Source: Candidatus Aminicenantota bacterium (GTDB lineage Bacteria; Acidobacteriota; Aminicenantia; Aminicenantales; Aminicenantaceae). Taken from it: a stretch of DNA of 5,383 nt. Below the pieces are notes generated by a model. The model searched no databases. It was not told the DNA's origin and worked only from the letters and a program-made list of their open reading frames with translations. This document shows, piece after piece, positions 1 through 5,383 of the stretch (position 1 is its first letter; each line of letters starts with the position of its first letter). The DNA is taken from assembly GCA_030673995.1 (NCBI GenBank), contig DAOUYU010000127.1, positions 1 through 5,383 of the forward strand, in the 5' to 3' direction. The position numbers and the translations under genes are program-made.

Positions 1-481
1 ATTCGAATTTAAAAGAGGCAATTTGGCCAAGGTTATTCGAGATACCTTGGAATCATATCGTTATCATTTGGAGAAAAAGGGTTTTTCTATTCAAGAAGAA
101 ATTGCAACAGATCTTCCGGAAATGAATTTTGATGGGGAAGCAATAGCCAGTGTTTTAGTCAATCTCTTAAGCAATGCCATGAAATTTTCACTGAAGAAAA
201 AAGAAGTGACAGTGAAATTATTCAAGAATAATGAAAATGTTGTACTCCAGGTTGCAGATAAAGGAATAGGCATCCCGCCCAAAGAGGTATCAAGAATTTT
301 TAAAAGATTTTACCGCTCAAAAAATGAAGTTGTCTCTGAAGCCAGAGGAAGCGGCCTGGGCCTGACCCTGGTGAAACATATTACCGGGGCTCACGGCGGC
401 CGGATCAAAGTTGAAAGTGAGCCAGGGAAAGGCAGTATCTTTTCCATAATTCTTTCTCTCTCTCGCCAAAAAAAAGGATAA
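1..481 (+). CDS. Sensor histidine kinase, C-terminal HATPase_c domain (5' end outside window)
   Basis: This is the ATP-binding catalytic domain of a membrane or cytosolic sensor histidine kinase. It would phosphorylate its own histidine and pass the phosphate to the response regulator encoded six bases downstream. The frame is open from base 2, so the gene starts outside the window; the TTG at 23 lies inside the domain and is not a start. In order one sees the N box NLLSNAMKFS (from about 161, with the Mg-ATP asparagine at 173), the G1 box DKGIGIP (from 257), an F box FKRFYRS (from about 299) and the G2 box GSGLGLTLVK (from 347). The domain finishes with the usual GG-x-IKVESEPGKGSIF strand, and the protein ends shortly after it, so the C-terminus is complete. 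The DHp/HisKA histidine, the sensor region and any membrane segments are not in view. All ATP-binding motifs are intact, so the kinase is probably active. The input signal cannot be inferred from this piece. Confidence 0.95.
   Translation, partial: FEFKRGNLAKVIRDTLESYRYHLEKKGFSIQEEIATDLPEMNFDGEAIASVLVNLLSNAMKFSLKKKEVTVKLFKNNENVVLQVADKGIGIPPKEVSRIFKRFYRSKNEVVSEARGSGLGLTLVKHITGAHGGRIKVESEPGKGSIFSIILSLSRQKKG
474..478 (+). promoter_or_regulatory. Ribosome binding site of the response regulator
   Basis: The sequence AAGGA lies 9 nt before the ATG at 488 and overlaps the last codons of the kinase gene. This fixes the start and supports co-translation of the two-component pair from one mRNA. Confidence 0.55.
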
Positions 482-487
482 GACAAA

Positions 488-1186
488 ATGAAAGAAAAAA
501 TATTAATTATTGAAGATGAAGAAGACCTGGTAAAAGGATTGAAACTTAACTTAGCTGATGAGGGATATGAAGTGGGCTGGGCTTCTAATGGTGAGGATGG
601 TCTCCGAAAAGCCCTGGAAGGGGCACATGACTTGATTATCCTCGATATTATGCTGCCGAAGATGAATGGTCTGGATATCTGTCGGGAGCTTCGTCAGAAG
701 AATATAAGCATTCCGATCATCATGCTGACAGCCAAAGGAGAAGAGATTGACAAAGTGGTGGGACTGGAAATCGGAGCTGACGATTATATGACCAAGCCTT
801 TCAGCATTCGGGAGCTTTTAGCGCGGATAAAAGCACACTTAAGGCGCGAGAAAAGGGAAGAAAAAAGTGAGGGAAAAAAGGTTCCCAAAATTTATAGGTT
901 TGGCGATGTGAAAATTGACTTCGCCCATTTTAAAGTCAGGCACAAAGGTAAGGAATTGGATCTAACATCGCTTGAAGCAGAAATTCTAAAATATTTTATT
1001 TCCCATCAGGGAGAGGTGGTAACGAGAAGAGCTTTGTTAGATAAAATCTGGGGTTATGAAAAATATCCCACCACCCGAACCATTGACAACCATATATTGA
1101 AATTGAGGAAAAAAATTGAGGGGGATCCATCTCATCCTAAATCTATTCTTTCAGTCTACGGAGAAGGATATCGATTTGTCGGATGA
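488..1186 (+). CDS. OmpR/PhoB-family response regulator transcription factor
   Basis: A 232-residue two-component response regulator, the normal length for the OmpR/PhoB family. The receiver domain (about 1-120) has the acidic pair E9-D10, the phosphoacceptor D53 in the ILDIMLPKMNG segment, the switch residue T81 (MLTA) and K103 in the TKPF motif. The downstream wing-helix DNA-binding domain (about 135-232) ends in the characteristic recognition helix and wing, TRTIDNHILKLRKKIE and VYGEGYRFVG. A charged linker rich in K, R and E joins them. The gene follows the histidine kinase by six bases, so the kinase at the left edge is almost certainly its cognate partner. Phosphorylation at D53 should promote dimerisation and binding to direct-repeat DNA. 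The targets are unknown; the next gene downstream has a short direct repeat ahead of its putative promoter that could be one of them. No motif is missing. Confidence 0.96.
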   Translation: MKEKILIIEDEEDLVKGLKLNLADEGYEVGWASNGEDGLRKALEGAHDLIILDIMLPKMNGLDICRELRQKNISIPIIMLTAKGEEIDKVVGLEIGADDYMTKPFSIRELLARIKAHLRREKREEKSEGKKVPKIYRFGDVKIDFAHFKVRHKGKELDLTSLEAEILKYFISHQGEVVTRRALLDKIWGYEKYPTTRTIDNHILKLRKKIEGDPSHPKSILSVYGEGYRFVG

Positions 1187-1190
1187 CAAT

Positions 1191-1219
1191 CTTTTACATT
1201 CTTTTACTTTTATTTGACA
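1191..1219 (+). promoter_or_regulatory. Candidate promoter region with CTTTTAC direct repeat and TTGACA box
   Basis: In the gap between the response regulator and the PD40 gene, CTTTTAC occurs twice (1191-1197 and 1201-1207), one helical turn apart. A consensus -35 hexamer TTGACA follows at 1214-1219. The best -10 candidate, TACATT at 1240-1245, sits 20 bp away, longer than the usual 17, so the promoter would be weak or activator-dependent. Direct repeats with a spacing of 10-11 bp just upstream of -35 are the typical layout of OmpR/PhoB-family sites. The link to the neighbouring regulator is inference. Confidence 0.3.
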
Positions 1220-1270
1220 ACATAAAAAATGAAAAGAGCTACATTGTAGGTAAATGAAAGAATCATCTGC

Positions 1271-1276
1271 GAGAGG
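1271..1276 (+). promoter_or_regulatory. Ribosome binding site deciding the PD40 protein start
   Basis: GAGAGG lies 7 nt before the ATG at 1284. The in-frame ATG at 1254 has only a poor match three bases upstream and would put ten polar residues before the signal peptide. The later ATG is therefore the better start. Confidence 0.6.
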
Positions 1277-1283
1277 TAATATC

Positions 1284-3416
1284 ATGAGTTCAAAAAAGAT
1301 TTTTATTTTCATTGCCTTTACAGCAGCCATATTCATGGCCTTCGGCTTCCAGAATTCCTCCGAACACAAGGTTCTCTTTGAGAAGGCGAAATTCACCATG
1401 GAAACAAAGGGCGATCTCAAAGGAGCTATCAAGCTTTTTAGCGAAATCATCAAGAAATATCCAGATGAAAGAGAATACGCCGCTAAATCTCAACTCTATA
1501 TCGGTCTCTGCTATGAGAAATTAGGTTTAAAACAAACAAAATATGCCCAAAAGGCCTTTCAAAAAGTCGTTGATGATTTTCCCGAGCAGGCAGAAGCAGT
1601 CAGGATAGCTAAAGAAAAACTGAACCTTATCTTAAAAGTCCAAGCTCTGGTCGAAAAAGGCGACAAAGAATTTACGATCCGAAAAGTATGGGCAGGTCCT
1701 GAGGTGGATGTTCTTGGTGAAGTCTCTCCGGACGGTCGATACCTCTCCTATGTAGACTGGACCACCGGAGATATTGCTTTAAGAAACCTCGCCACCGGAA
1801 AAAACCACCGTCTTTCGAATAAGGGTTCATGGGTTAAATCCTCAGATTTTGCCCTCTTTTCCATCTGGTCTCCTGACAGCAAAAAAATAGCTTACAACTG
1901 GTATACAGAAAAGGGCGATATTTTCGACTTGCGTATTTACGGACTTAAAGATTCCAAACATCGCATTCTCTATGATAAAGTTCCATACACTCATCCTCTA
2001 GATTGGTCGCCTGACGGAAAATACATTTTGACGTATTTCAGTAAAAAGGATAGGTCTATCTATATTGGGCTGCTCTCCACACAAGATGGCTCTATGCGTA
2101 CTCTCAAATCATTCAGCAGATTCTATCCTTATAAGGCAGGTTTCTCGCCTGATGGAAGCTATATTGCTTATGACCTTCCTCTTCAACAGGAATCTATACA
2201 CCGTGACATCTTCATTCTTTCCACTGATGGAAAACACGAAATAGCCCTCGTTGAGCACCCAGCAGATGATGCCTTGCTTGGCTGGACGCCAGATGGAAAG
2301 AAGATTCTCTTTTTAAGCGACCGCACAGGAGAATCCGATGTTTGGGCTATTCAAGTCTCTCATGGAAAACCTCAGGGTGAGCCAGAATTAATCAGGAGAG
2401 ACATAGGGCAAATCTCGCTTATGGGATTTACACATAAAGGCTCCCTGTACTTCGGTCTTGATACAGAGATGGTGGATGCCTACATCGCCACTCTCGACAT
2501 TGGAAAGGGAAAGCTCCTTTCTCCTCCCACAAAAGCAAGCAAACGTTTTATAGGCTCTAACACTTCACCTGACTGGTCGCCAGATGGGAAATGCTTAGCT
2601 TACGTTTCAAAGCGCCTTCCAGGACCTGAACGCCCTGGCTCTAAGGTTCTCTGTATTAAAAACCTCGAATCAGGGAAAGAGAAGGAATTCGTTCCTGAAT
2701 TGAGAAACTTTGGCAGGATACTTTATTGGACTCCTGATAGCCGCTCGATTATCGTTACCGGGATAGATATGAAAGACCGTCCAGGCTTATACAAGATAAA
2801 TACACAAACTGGTAACACTGCGCTTGTATTTCAAAATGAAAAAAAGAAGGCTATAACAGGCTTTGTACAATCTCCAGATGGAAAAGAGATTTGCTACAGA
2901 CGTGTTGATGCTAAAACAAATATTTCCTATATTTTCCAATACAACCTCCATACCAAGCAGAAAAAAGAAATCTATCACACTTCATTAGACATCTATAATC
3001 TGATACTTTCCCCTGATGGAAAATTCTTGACATTCAGCTCTAATGACAAAAAGGCACAAACGTCAACCCTGAAAATTATTTCTGTTAAAGGGAGCGAACC
3101 GCGTGAACTGGTAATAATAAATATACAAGAAGCATTTGCATTCCAACCTTGTGCATGGACACCTGATGGGCGCTATATTCTATTTGGGAAAGGAGGATCC
3201 ATGGGGAACCAGCAGGTCGAACTGTGGCGAATTTCTGTGGATGGTGGAAAACCACAGAAGCTTGGCCTTTCCATGGCCCGAATGCGCCATATACGTGTCC
3301 ATCCCGACGGAAAACGTATTGCCTTTTTCGCTGGACAGTACAAGGCTGAAGTCTGGGTGATGGAAAACTTCCTGCCGGAAGCAAAGCAGAAGAAAAAATC
3401 CAAGTTGCGGAAATAG
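1284..3416 (+). CDS. Exported TPR + PD40 (WD40-like/TolB-like) beta-propeller protein
   Basis: A 710-residue secreted or periplasmic protein of unknown specific function. Residues 1-21 form a signal peptide: KK followed by the hydrophobic stretch IFIFIAFTAAIFMAFGF, with a plausible signal peptidase I site after AFG and no lipobox cysteine. Residues about 30-115 are TPR-like helices (GDLKGAIKLFSEIIKKYP, then AAKSQLYIGLCYEKLG and a third helix pair). From 148 onward come regularly spaced S/T-P-D-G/S motifs at residues 148, 196, 242, 288, 335, 432, 483, 530, 576, 626 and 673, with a degenerate one (THKG) at 383. That gives about twelve blades with a 46-51 residue period. PD40 propellers of this type occur in TolB and in many Acidobacteriota/Aminicenantes proteins, where they bind proteins or sugars. 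No catalytic domain follows the propeller; the C-terminus ends in a lysine-rich tail. An alternative start at 1254 would add ten residues. The role is probably binding or scaffolding outside the cytoplasm. Confidence 0.9.
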   Translation: MSSKKIFIFIAFTAAIFMAFGFQNSSEHKVLFEKAKFTMETKGDLKGAIKLFSEIIKKYPDEREYAAKSQLYIGLCYEKLGLKQTKYAQKAFQKVVDDFPEQAEAVRIAKEKLNLILKVQALVEKGDKEFTIRKVWAGPEVDVLGEVSPDGRYLSYVDWTTGDIALRNLATGKNHRLSNKGSWVKSSDFALFSIWSPDSKKIAYNWYTEKGDIFDLRIYGLKDSKHRILYDKVPYTHPLDWSPDGKYILTYFSKKDRSIYIGLLSTQDGSMRTLKSFSRFYPYKAGFSPDGSYIAYDLPLQQESIHRDIFILSTDGKHEIALVEHPADDALLGWTPDGKKILFLSDRTGESDVWAIQVSHGKPQGEPELIRRDIGQISLMGFTHKGSLYFGLDTEMVDAYIATLDIGKGKLLSPPTKASKRFIGSNTSPDWSPDGKCLAYVSKRLPGPERPGSKVLCIKNLESGKEKEFVPELRNFGRILYWTPDSRSIIVTGIDMKDRPGLYKINTQTGNTALVFQNEKKKAITGFVQSPDGKEICYRRVDAKTNISYIFQYNLHTKQKKEIYHTSLDIYNLILSPDGKFLTFSSNDKKAQTSTLKIISVKGSEPRELVIINIQEAFAFQPCAWTPDGRYILFGKGGSMGNQQVELWRISVDGGKPQKLGLSMARMRHIRVHPDGKRIAFFAGQYKAEVWVMENFLPEAKQKKKSKLRK

Positions 3417-3478
3417 TCAACAGATGGAAAGTTCATAAAAGTTGATGTGAAGTTGGTGAGGAGTCTTGCTTTTTTTAA

Positions 3479-3916
3479 TTAAGATATGTCAGACCAGTTT
3501 AGAAACTTAGCGAGATGATCAAGGAATTCTTTAAAATCTCCTAAGCGATTACGTAAAATATCATAGATTTGATTCTCATCAATTTCCCAATAGATATGGA
3601 CCAACCTATTTCTAAACTTTGCCATCTCCTTTAAGTTGTCGACAAAAGATTTTTCGAAAGCTCCGTTCTCCCCAAGCACAGCAAAAGCATCGGCATAATC
3701 TTCGGGCGCCCTGTAACCATTACGAGAGATAATGTGATTACACATATCGATCGCAACTTCAATAGCAATTATAAAATTGTACTTTGTGCTCCCTATTTTA
3801 TCGGGATCGCTCGTGAAAACTGCTTTTTCACATTCTTTAAGTCTTTTAAGATGTCCCACAGCTTCTCGCATTTGAGAAACGAGCTTTAACATTCTATCTG
3901 GATCAAATTGGGGCAT
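3479..3916 (-). CDS. hepT: HepT-like HEPN ribonuclease toxin (type VII toxin-antitoxin, DUF86)
   Basis: A 145-residue all-alpha protein of the HepT/DUF86 HEPN family, the usual length. The diagnostic R-x4-H-x-Y motif is complete as RNRLVHIY, with R102, H107 and Y109. In this family R and H form the RNase active site in the toxin dimer. In characterised MntA-HepT systems the tyrosine is the residue that the cognate nucleotidyltransferase modifies with AMP to switch the toxin off. Other family features are visible, such as the IAIEVAIDMCNHIISRNGYRAPEDYADAF helix region (about 50-78, shown here in outline) and an acidic C-terminal helix. The start overlaps the end of the antitoxin gene by 14 bases, so the two are co-transcribed and probably translationally coupled. 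A good ribosome binding site precedes the ATG. The gene converges on the PD40 gene with a 62-bp gap. All key residues are present, so the toxin is likely functional. Confidence 0.9.
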   Translation of the reverse strand: MPQFDPDRMLKLVSQMREAVGHLKRLKECEKAVFTSDPDKIGSTKYNFIIAIEVAIDMCNHIISRNGYRAPEDYADAFAVLGENGAFEKSFVDNLKEMAKFRNRLVHIYWEIDENQIYDILRNRLGDFKEFLDHLAKFLNWSDIS

Positions 3917-4325
3917 TTGGAACCTCTTTCAAATATTGCCTCCGAAAAAAGGCAAAGTCCAAATATTTCTTAAAAATCATTCCCTCAAAATCTGATCTTT
4001 TCCCAGCATCTTTATCTACTATAAGAATCCCTTCTTTTATCACATGGTAAACAAAGGATAGAGGAGCATGGTTAATTATTCTGACATCCACAGGGAGATG
4101 AGTAAAGGACTGAATTTCTTCTTCCAAGTCAAATTCATAATTCAAGGGTTCTTGACTTATTTTTTCGCTAACAAAGACACAGATATCAATATCGGAGAAT
4201 TTTTCCTCTTGGACAAATGAACCGAAAATATAGGCAAAAGTAATATGTTTTTGCTCTCTCAATCGAGAAGCTATTCCTTCGATAATAGATTGTTTTTTTT
4301 CCTGGGAAATCTGTTTTTTTCTCAT
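3903..4325 (-). CDS. mntA: MntA-like minimal nucleotidyltransferase antitoxin
   Basis: A 140-residue minimal nucleotidyltransferase (MNT, polymerase-beta fold), the antitoxin partner of the downstream HepT toxin. In characterised systems MntA transfers AMP from ATP to the HepT active-site tyrosine. The catalytic signature is FGSF...SDID: G35-S36 followed by D45 and D47, with a likely third carboxylate D80 in the strand LPVDVRIIN. The spacing between GS and the DxD pair is eight residues, two shorter than the GSx10DxD form usually quoted, so the loop after the GS turn is short. The C-terminal helix (RSDFEGMIFKKYLDFAFFRR) matches the usual end of this family. The start is the only reasonable ATG, but its nearest Shine-Dalgarno-like bases (CAGG) abut the start codon, so initiation may be weak or leaderless. 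The gene is first in a two-gene operon and overlaps hepT by 14 bases. Confidence 0.88.
   Translation of the reverse strand: MRKKQISQEKKQSIIEGIASRLREQKHITFAYIFGSFVQEEKFSDIDICVFVSEKISQEPLNYEFDLEEEIQSFTHLPVDVRIINHAPLSFVYHVIKEGILIVDKDAGKRSDFEGMIFKKYLDFAFFRRQYLKEVPNAPI
3923..3929 (-). promoter_or_regulatory. Ribosome binding site of hepT inside mntA
   Basis: On the minus strand AAAGAGG lies 6 nt before the hepT ATG, within the final codons of the antitoxin gene. It is much better than the site in front of the antitoxin itself, and it supports the assigned toxin start. Confidence 0.55.
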
Positions 4326-4347
4326 CCTGAAGTCTAATTAACATATT

Positions 4348-4365
4348 ATCAATTGATTTTCAATT
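4348..4365. promoter_or_regulatory. Overlapping inverted repeats upstream of mntA-hepT, candidate operator
   Basis: In the 54-bp gap before mntA, ATCAATTGAT (4348-4357) is a perfect palindrome. It shares a half-site with a second inverted repeat, AATTGA-TTT-TCAATT (4351-4365), giving three alternating copies of the TCAATT/AATTGA half-site. On the minus strand a promoter-like GATAAT/TAATAT with an upstream TG overlaps the palindrome. The position suits an autoregulatory operator-promoter, but the region is very AT-rich and chance is possible. Confidence 0.3.
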
Positions 4366-4379
4366 TTTCACGAAATCTA

Positions 4380-4764
4380 TTAAAAAATCTCGTCTAGAAA
4401 TTTATCAAATGGATATGCAGAAACTTTTTCGTCAATCCTTATACTTTTATTCCCTGAAAAGACTAAAATTCTCTTTTTAGCCTTCTGCGAGTAGGTATTG
4501 ATAAAGTGATTGAGATGCATAAGGTGAGAAGTTTTTATGTTTTCATCCCATTTTACTTCAATAGGGACCCATCTGCTCTGGTTGTTCAAGAATCCAGTCG
4601 ATTTCCCGCCCGCTATAATCCCGCCAGTAAAAAAGCTTTCCTCTAATTCTATTGGCCCTCATGTATCTTAATATCGTAAGTCCAACCCATTATTCAAAAA
4701 GCCTCCCCCAGTATTCTGCAATAAAATCTGGAGAGACAAGAACTTCAGCAGCAGCATTTGACCC
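4380..4764 (-). pseudogene. Decayed C-terminal remnant of a DUF4143-family AAA ATPase
   Basis: The minus strand encodes the end of a DUF4143-type ATP-binding protein in two frames. The first piece (4764 to about 4573) reads VSPDFIAEYWGRLFE, then an in-frame TAA (4692-4690), then WVGLTILRYMRANRIRGK and FYWRDYSGREIDWILEQPEQ. At about 4572 the frame must shift by one base to continue as WVPIEVKWDEN, running to the natural end at 4380 with the usual C-terminal pattern of a conserved IEVKW strand, a helix, an ILVFSG strand and a final helix. A 69-codon frame from TTG at 4589 covers only this last part and is not an independent gene. The N-terminal P-loop ATPase domain (normally some 200 residues) is absent: the frame closes at 4767 and the other strand becomes coding beyond. 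The family is known for P-loop ATPases with a C-terminal nuclease-like DUF4143 fold, of poorly known function and often near toxin-antitoxin genes. This copy should be inactive. Confidence 0.78.
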
Positions 4765-4776
4765 TTATCTGCCAAA

Positions 4777-4795
4777 CGTGATTACGTGAATCACG
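4777..4795. repeat. Perfect 7-bp inverted repeat at the gene junction
   Basis: CGTGATT-ACGTG-AATCACG is a perfect inverted repeat with a 5-nt centre that itself repeats the CGTG element. It lies exactly where the DUF4143 remnant ends and the right-edge reading frame begins. A GTG that could serve as start codon (4786-4788) sits in the loop. It could be a protein-binding site, a hairpin or a recombination scar. No T-tract follows, so it is not a typical terminator. Confidence 0.6.
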
Positions 4796-5383
4796 AGGTT
4801 GTGTTAATAAGCCTGGTGGACGGAGACCGACTATTGCTCCCATGGGAAGAAAATCAGAAAAGTGAAGAATTCCGCCGGCTCCTTAATAGCTCTGACTTTG
4901 CCCGAAAGATTCGCAGTGCTGAGAAAGAGGAATTTGCTAGGAAAGATTTTCTTCGGGCTGTTCAGTTGTATCGTCAGTCCATAAAAACAGCACAAGAACC
5001 CGTTCAGAGAGGCTATGCTCGCCTCTTGTTGGCACGAGCCCTCGCTAAGTCGGGTCGAGAGAAGGAGGCTTTATCTCACTACCGGCGTATTATGGTGTTG
5101 CCCTCCAGAGTGACTGATGAGTACGGAATTCCCTTATCTCTTTATGCAGCCGGGCGTCTGCTCGATGCAGGCGCAGGCTATGGAGAAATTTTAGAATGTA
5201 TCCGAACCGAACTTGGGTCAAAGCGTTGGCTTCCGCCTGCTGAGTTTTATATGCTCCAGGAGGTGGTTGAAAAACTCGTCAGGACCGCTTCTGAAGAGTC
5301 CATTCAGGATACTGCCAAGGATTATCAGCGAATGATTAATGAGCACATTCTGAAACTTGAGCAGGCTTTGGAACTTCAAGGAG
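4786..5383 (+). CDS. Histidine kinase-like TPR sensor domain, possibly 5'-truncated (3' end outside window)
   Basis: The frame is open from 4762 to the window edge, at least 199 codons from the GTG at 4786, with no stop. The opening segment VVLISLVDGDRLLLPWEEN resembles the sensor strand and 'DGDRLLxPWE' region found in extracytoplasmic domains of Acidobacteriota-type sensor histidine kinases. It is followed by TPR-like helical hairpins: AEKEEFARKDFLRAVQLYRQ (about 45-64), then residues 75-105 with a pattern of ARxLLARALAKSGREKEAL. The conserved DEYGIPLSLYAAGRLLD stretch (about 111-127) follows, then further helices. In relatives as I remember them, a signal anchor precedes this and a HisKA/HATPase core follows. 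Here no membrane segment is encoded upstream in any frame. None of the in-frame starts (GTG 4786, 4801, 4816) has a well-placed ribosome binding site. The gene may therefore have lost its 5' end. The kinase identity is inference, as the catalytic part is off the window; a plain TPR protein is the alternative. Confidence 0.6.
   Translation, partial: MNHEVVLISLVDGDRLLLPWEENQKSEEFRRLLNSSDFARKIRSAEKEEFARKDFLRAVQLYRQSIKTAQEPVQRGYARLLLARALAKSGREKEALSHYRRIMVLPSRVTDEYGIPLSLYAAGRLLDAGAGYGEILECIRTELGSKRWLPPAEFYMLQEVVEKLVRTASEESIQDTAKDYQRMINEHILKLEQALELQG

Noticed and set aside
1254..1283. ATG at 1254 as the start of the PD40 protein
   Set aside because: It has a poor ribosome binding site and places polar residues before a well-formed signal peptide; the ATG at 1284 has GAGAGG at a good distance.
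1151..1453. 100-codon minus-strand frame across the response regulator end and PD40 start
   Set aside because: It covers the regulator's DNA-binding end, an intergenic gap and a signal peptide on the other strand, with no domain of its own.
3085..3420. 111-codon minus-strand frame opposite the end of the PD40 gene
   Set aside because: It is antisense to strongly conserved PD40 motifs, has no recognisable domain, and the plus-strand reading explains the DNA.
3425..3465. Imperfect direct repeat AAGTTGATG / AAGTTGGTG in the convergent gap
   Set aside because: It is short and imperfect, with only two copies and no relation to a gene start.
3417..3478. T-rich run at 3470-3476 between the convergent PD40 and hepT genes as a terminator
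   Set aside because: No GC-rich stem precedes it on either strand; the only pairing I find (TCAAC with GTTGA) is 5 bp around a 19-nt loop far from the T-run.
4380..4589. Independent 69-residue small protein starting at TTG 4589
   Set aside because: It begins in the middle of a conserved DUF4143 C-terminal segment whose upstream half is readable in the next frame, so it is the tail of a pseudogene.

Overview
The window is about 5.4 kb of moderately AT-rich bacterial DNA. The large secreted protein in the middle combines a signal peptide, a short TPR-like helical region and a long PD40 (WD40-like/TolB-like) propeller. That protein style, together with the histidine kinase style at both edges, is typical of Acidobacteriota and related groups such as Candidatus Aminicenantes. 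This placement comes from family resemblance only, with no marker gene to support it.

Layout on the + strand: (1) the C-terminal catalytic domain of a sensor histidine kinase enters from the left edge and ends at 481. (2) Six bases later an OmpR/PhoB-type response regulator follows (488-1186), so the two form a two-component operon. (3) A gap of about 100 bp carries a TTGACA box and two copies of CTTTTAC spaced 10 bp apart. It leads to a 710-residue exported TPR + PD40 propeller protein (1284-3416).

On the - strand, reading from right to left: (4) a decayed remnant of a DUF4143-type AAA ATPase (4764-4380) has one in-frame stop, one frameshift and no N-terminal ATPase domain. (5) Next comes a type VII toxin-antitoxin pair: an MntA-like nucleotidyltransferase antitoxin (4325-3903) overlaps by 14 bases a HepT/HEPN toxin (3916-3479). 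The pair converges on the PD40 gene across a 62-bp gap.

At the right edge (6) the + strand opens again from about 4762 to the end of the window. It encodes what looks like the TPR-containing extracytoplasmic sensor part of another histidine kinase-like protein. Neither a membrane segment nor a convincing ribosome binding site precedes it.

The most notable place is 4762-4795, where two 5'-truncated genes meet head to head around a perfect 7-bp palindrome. It looks like a rearrangement scar next to a toxin-antitoxin module. I found no RNA genes, CRISPR array, intact transposase or clear rho-independent terminator.
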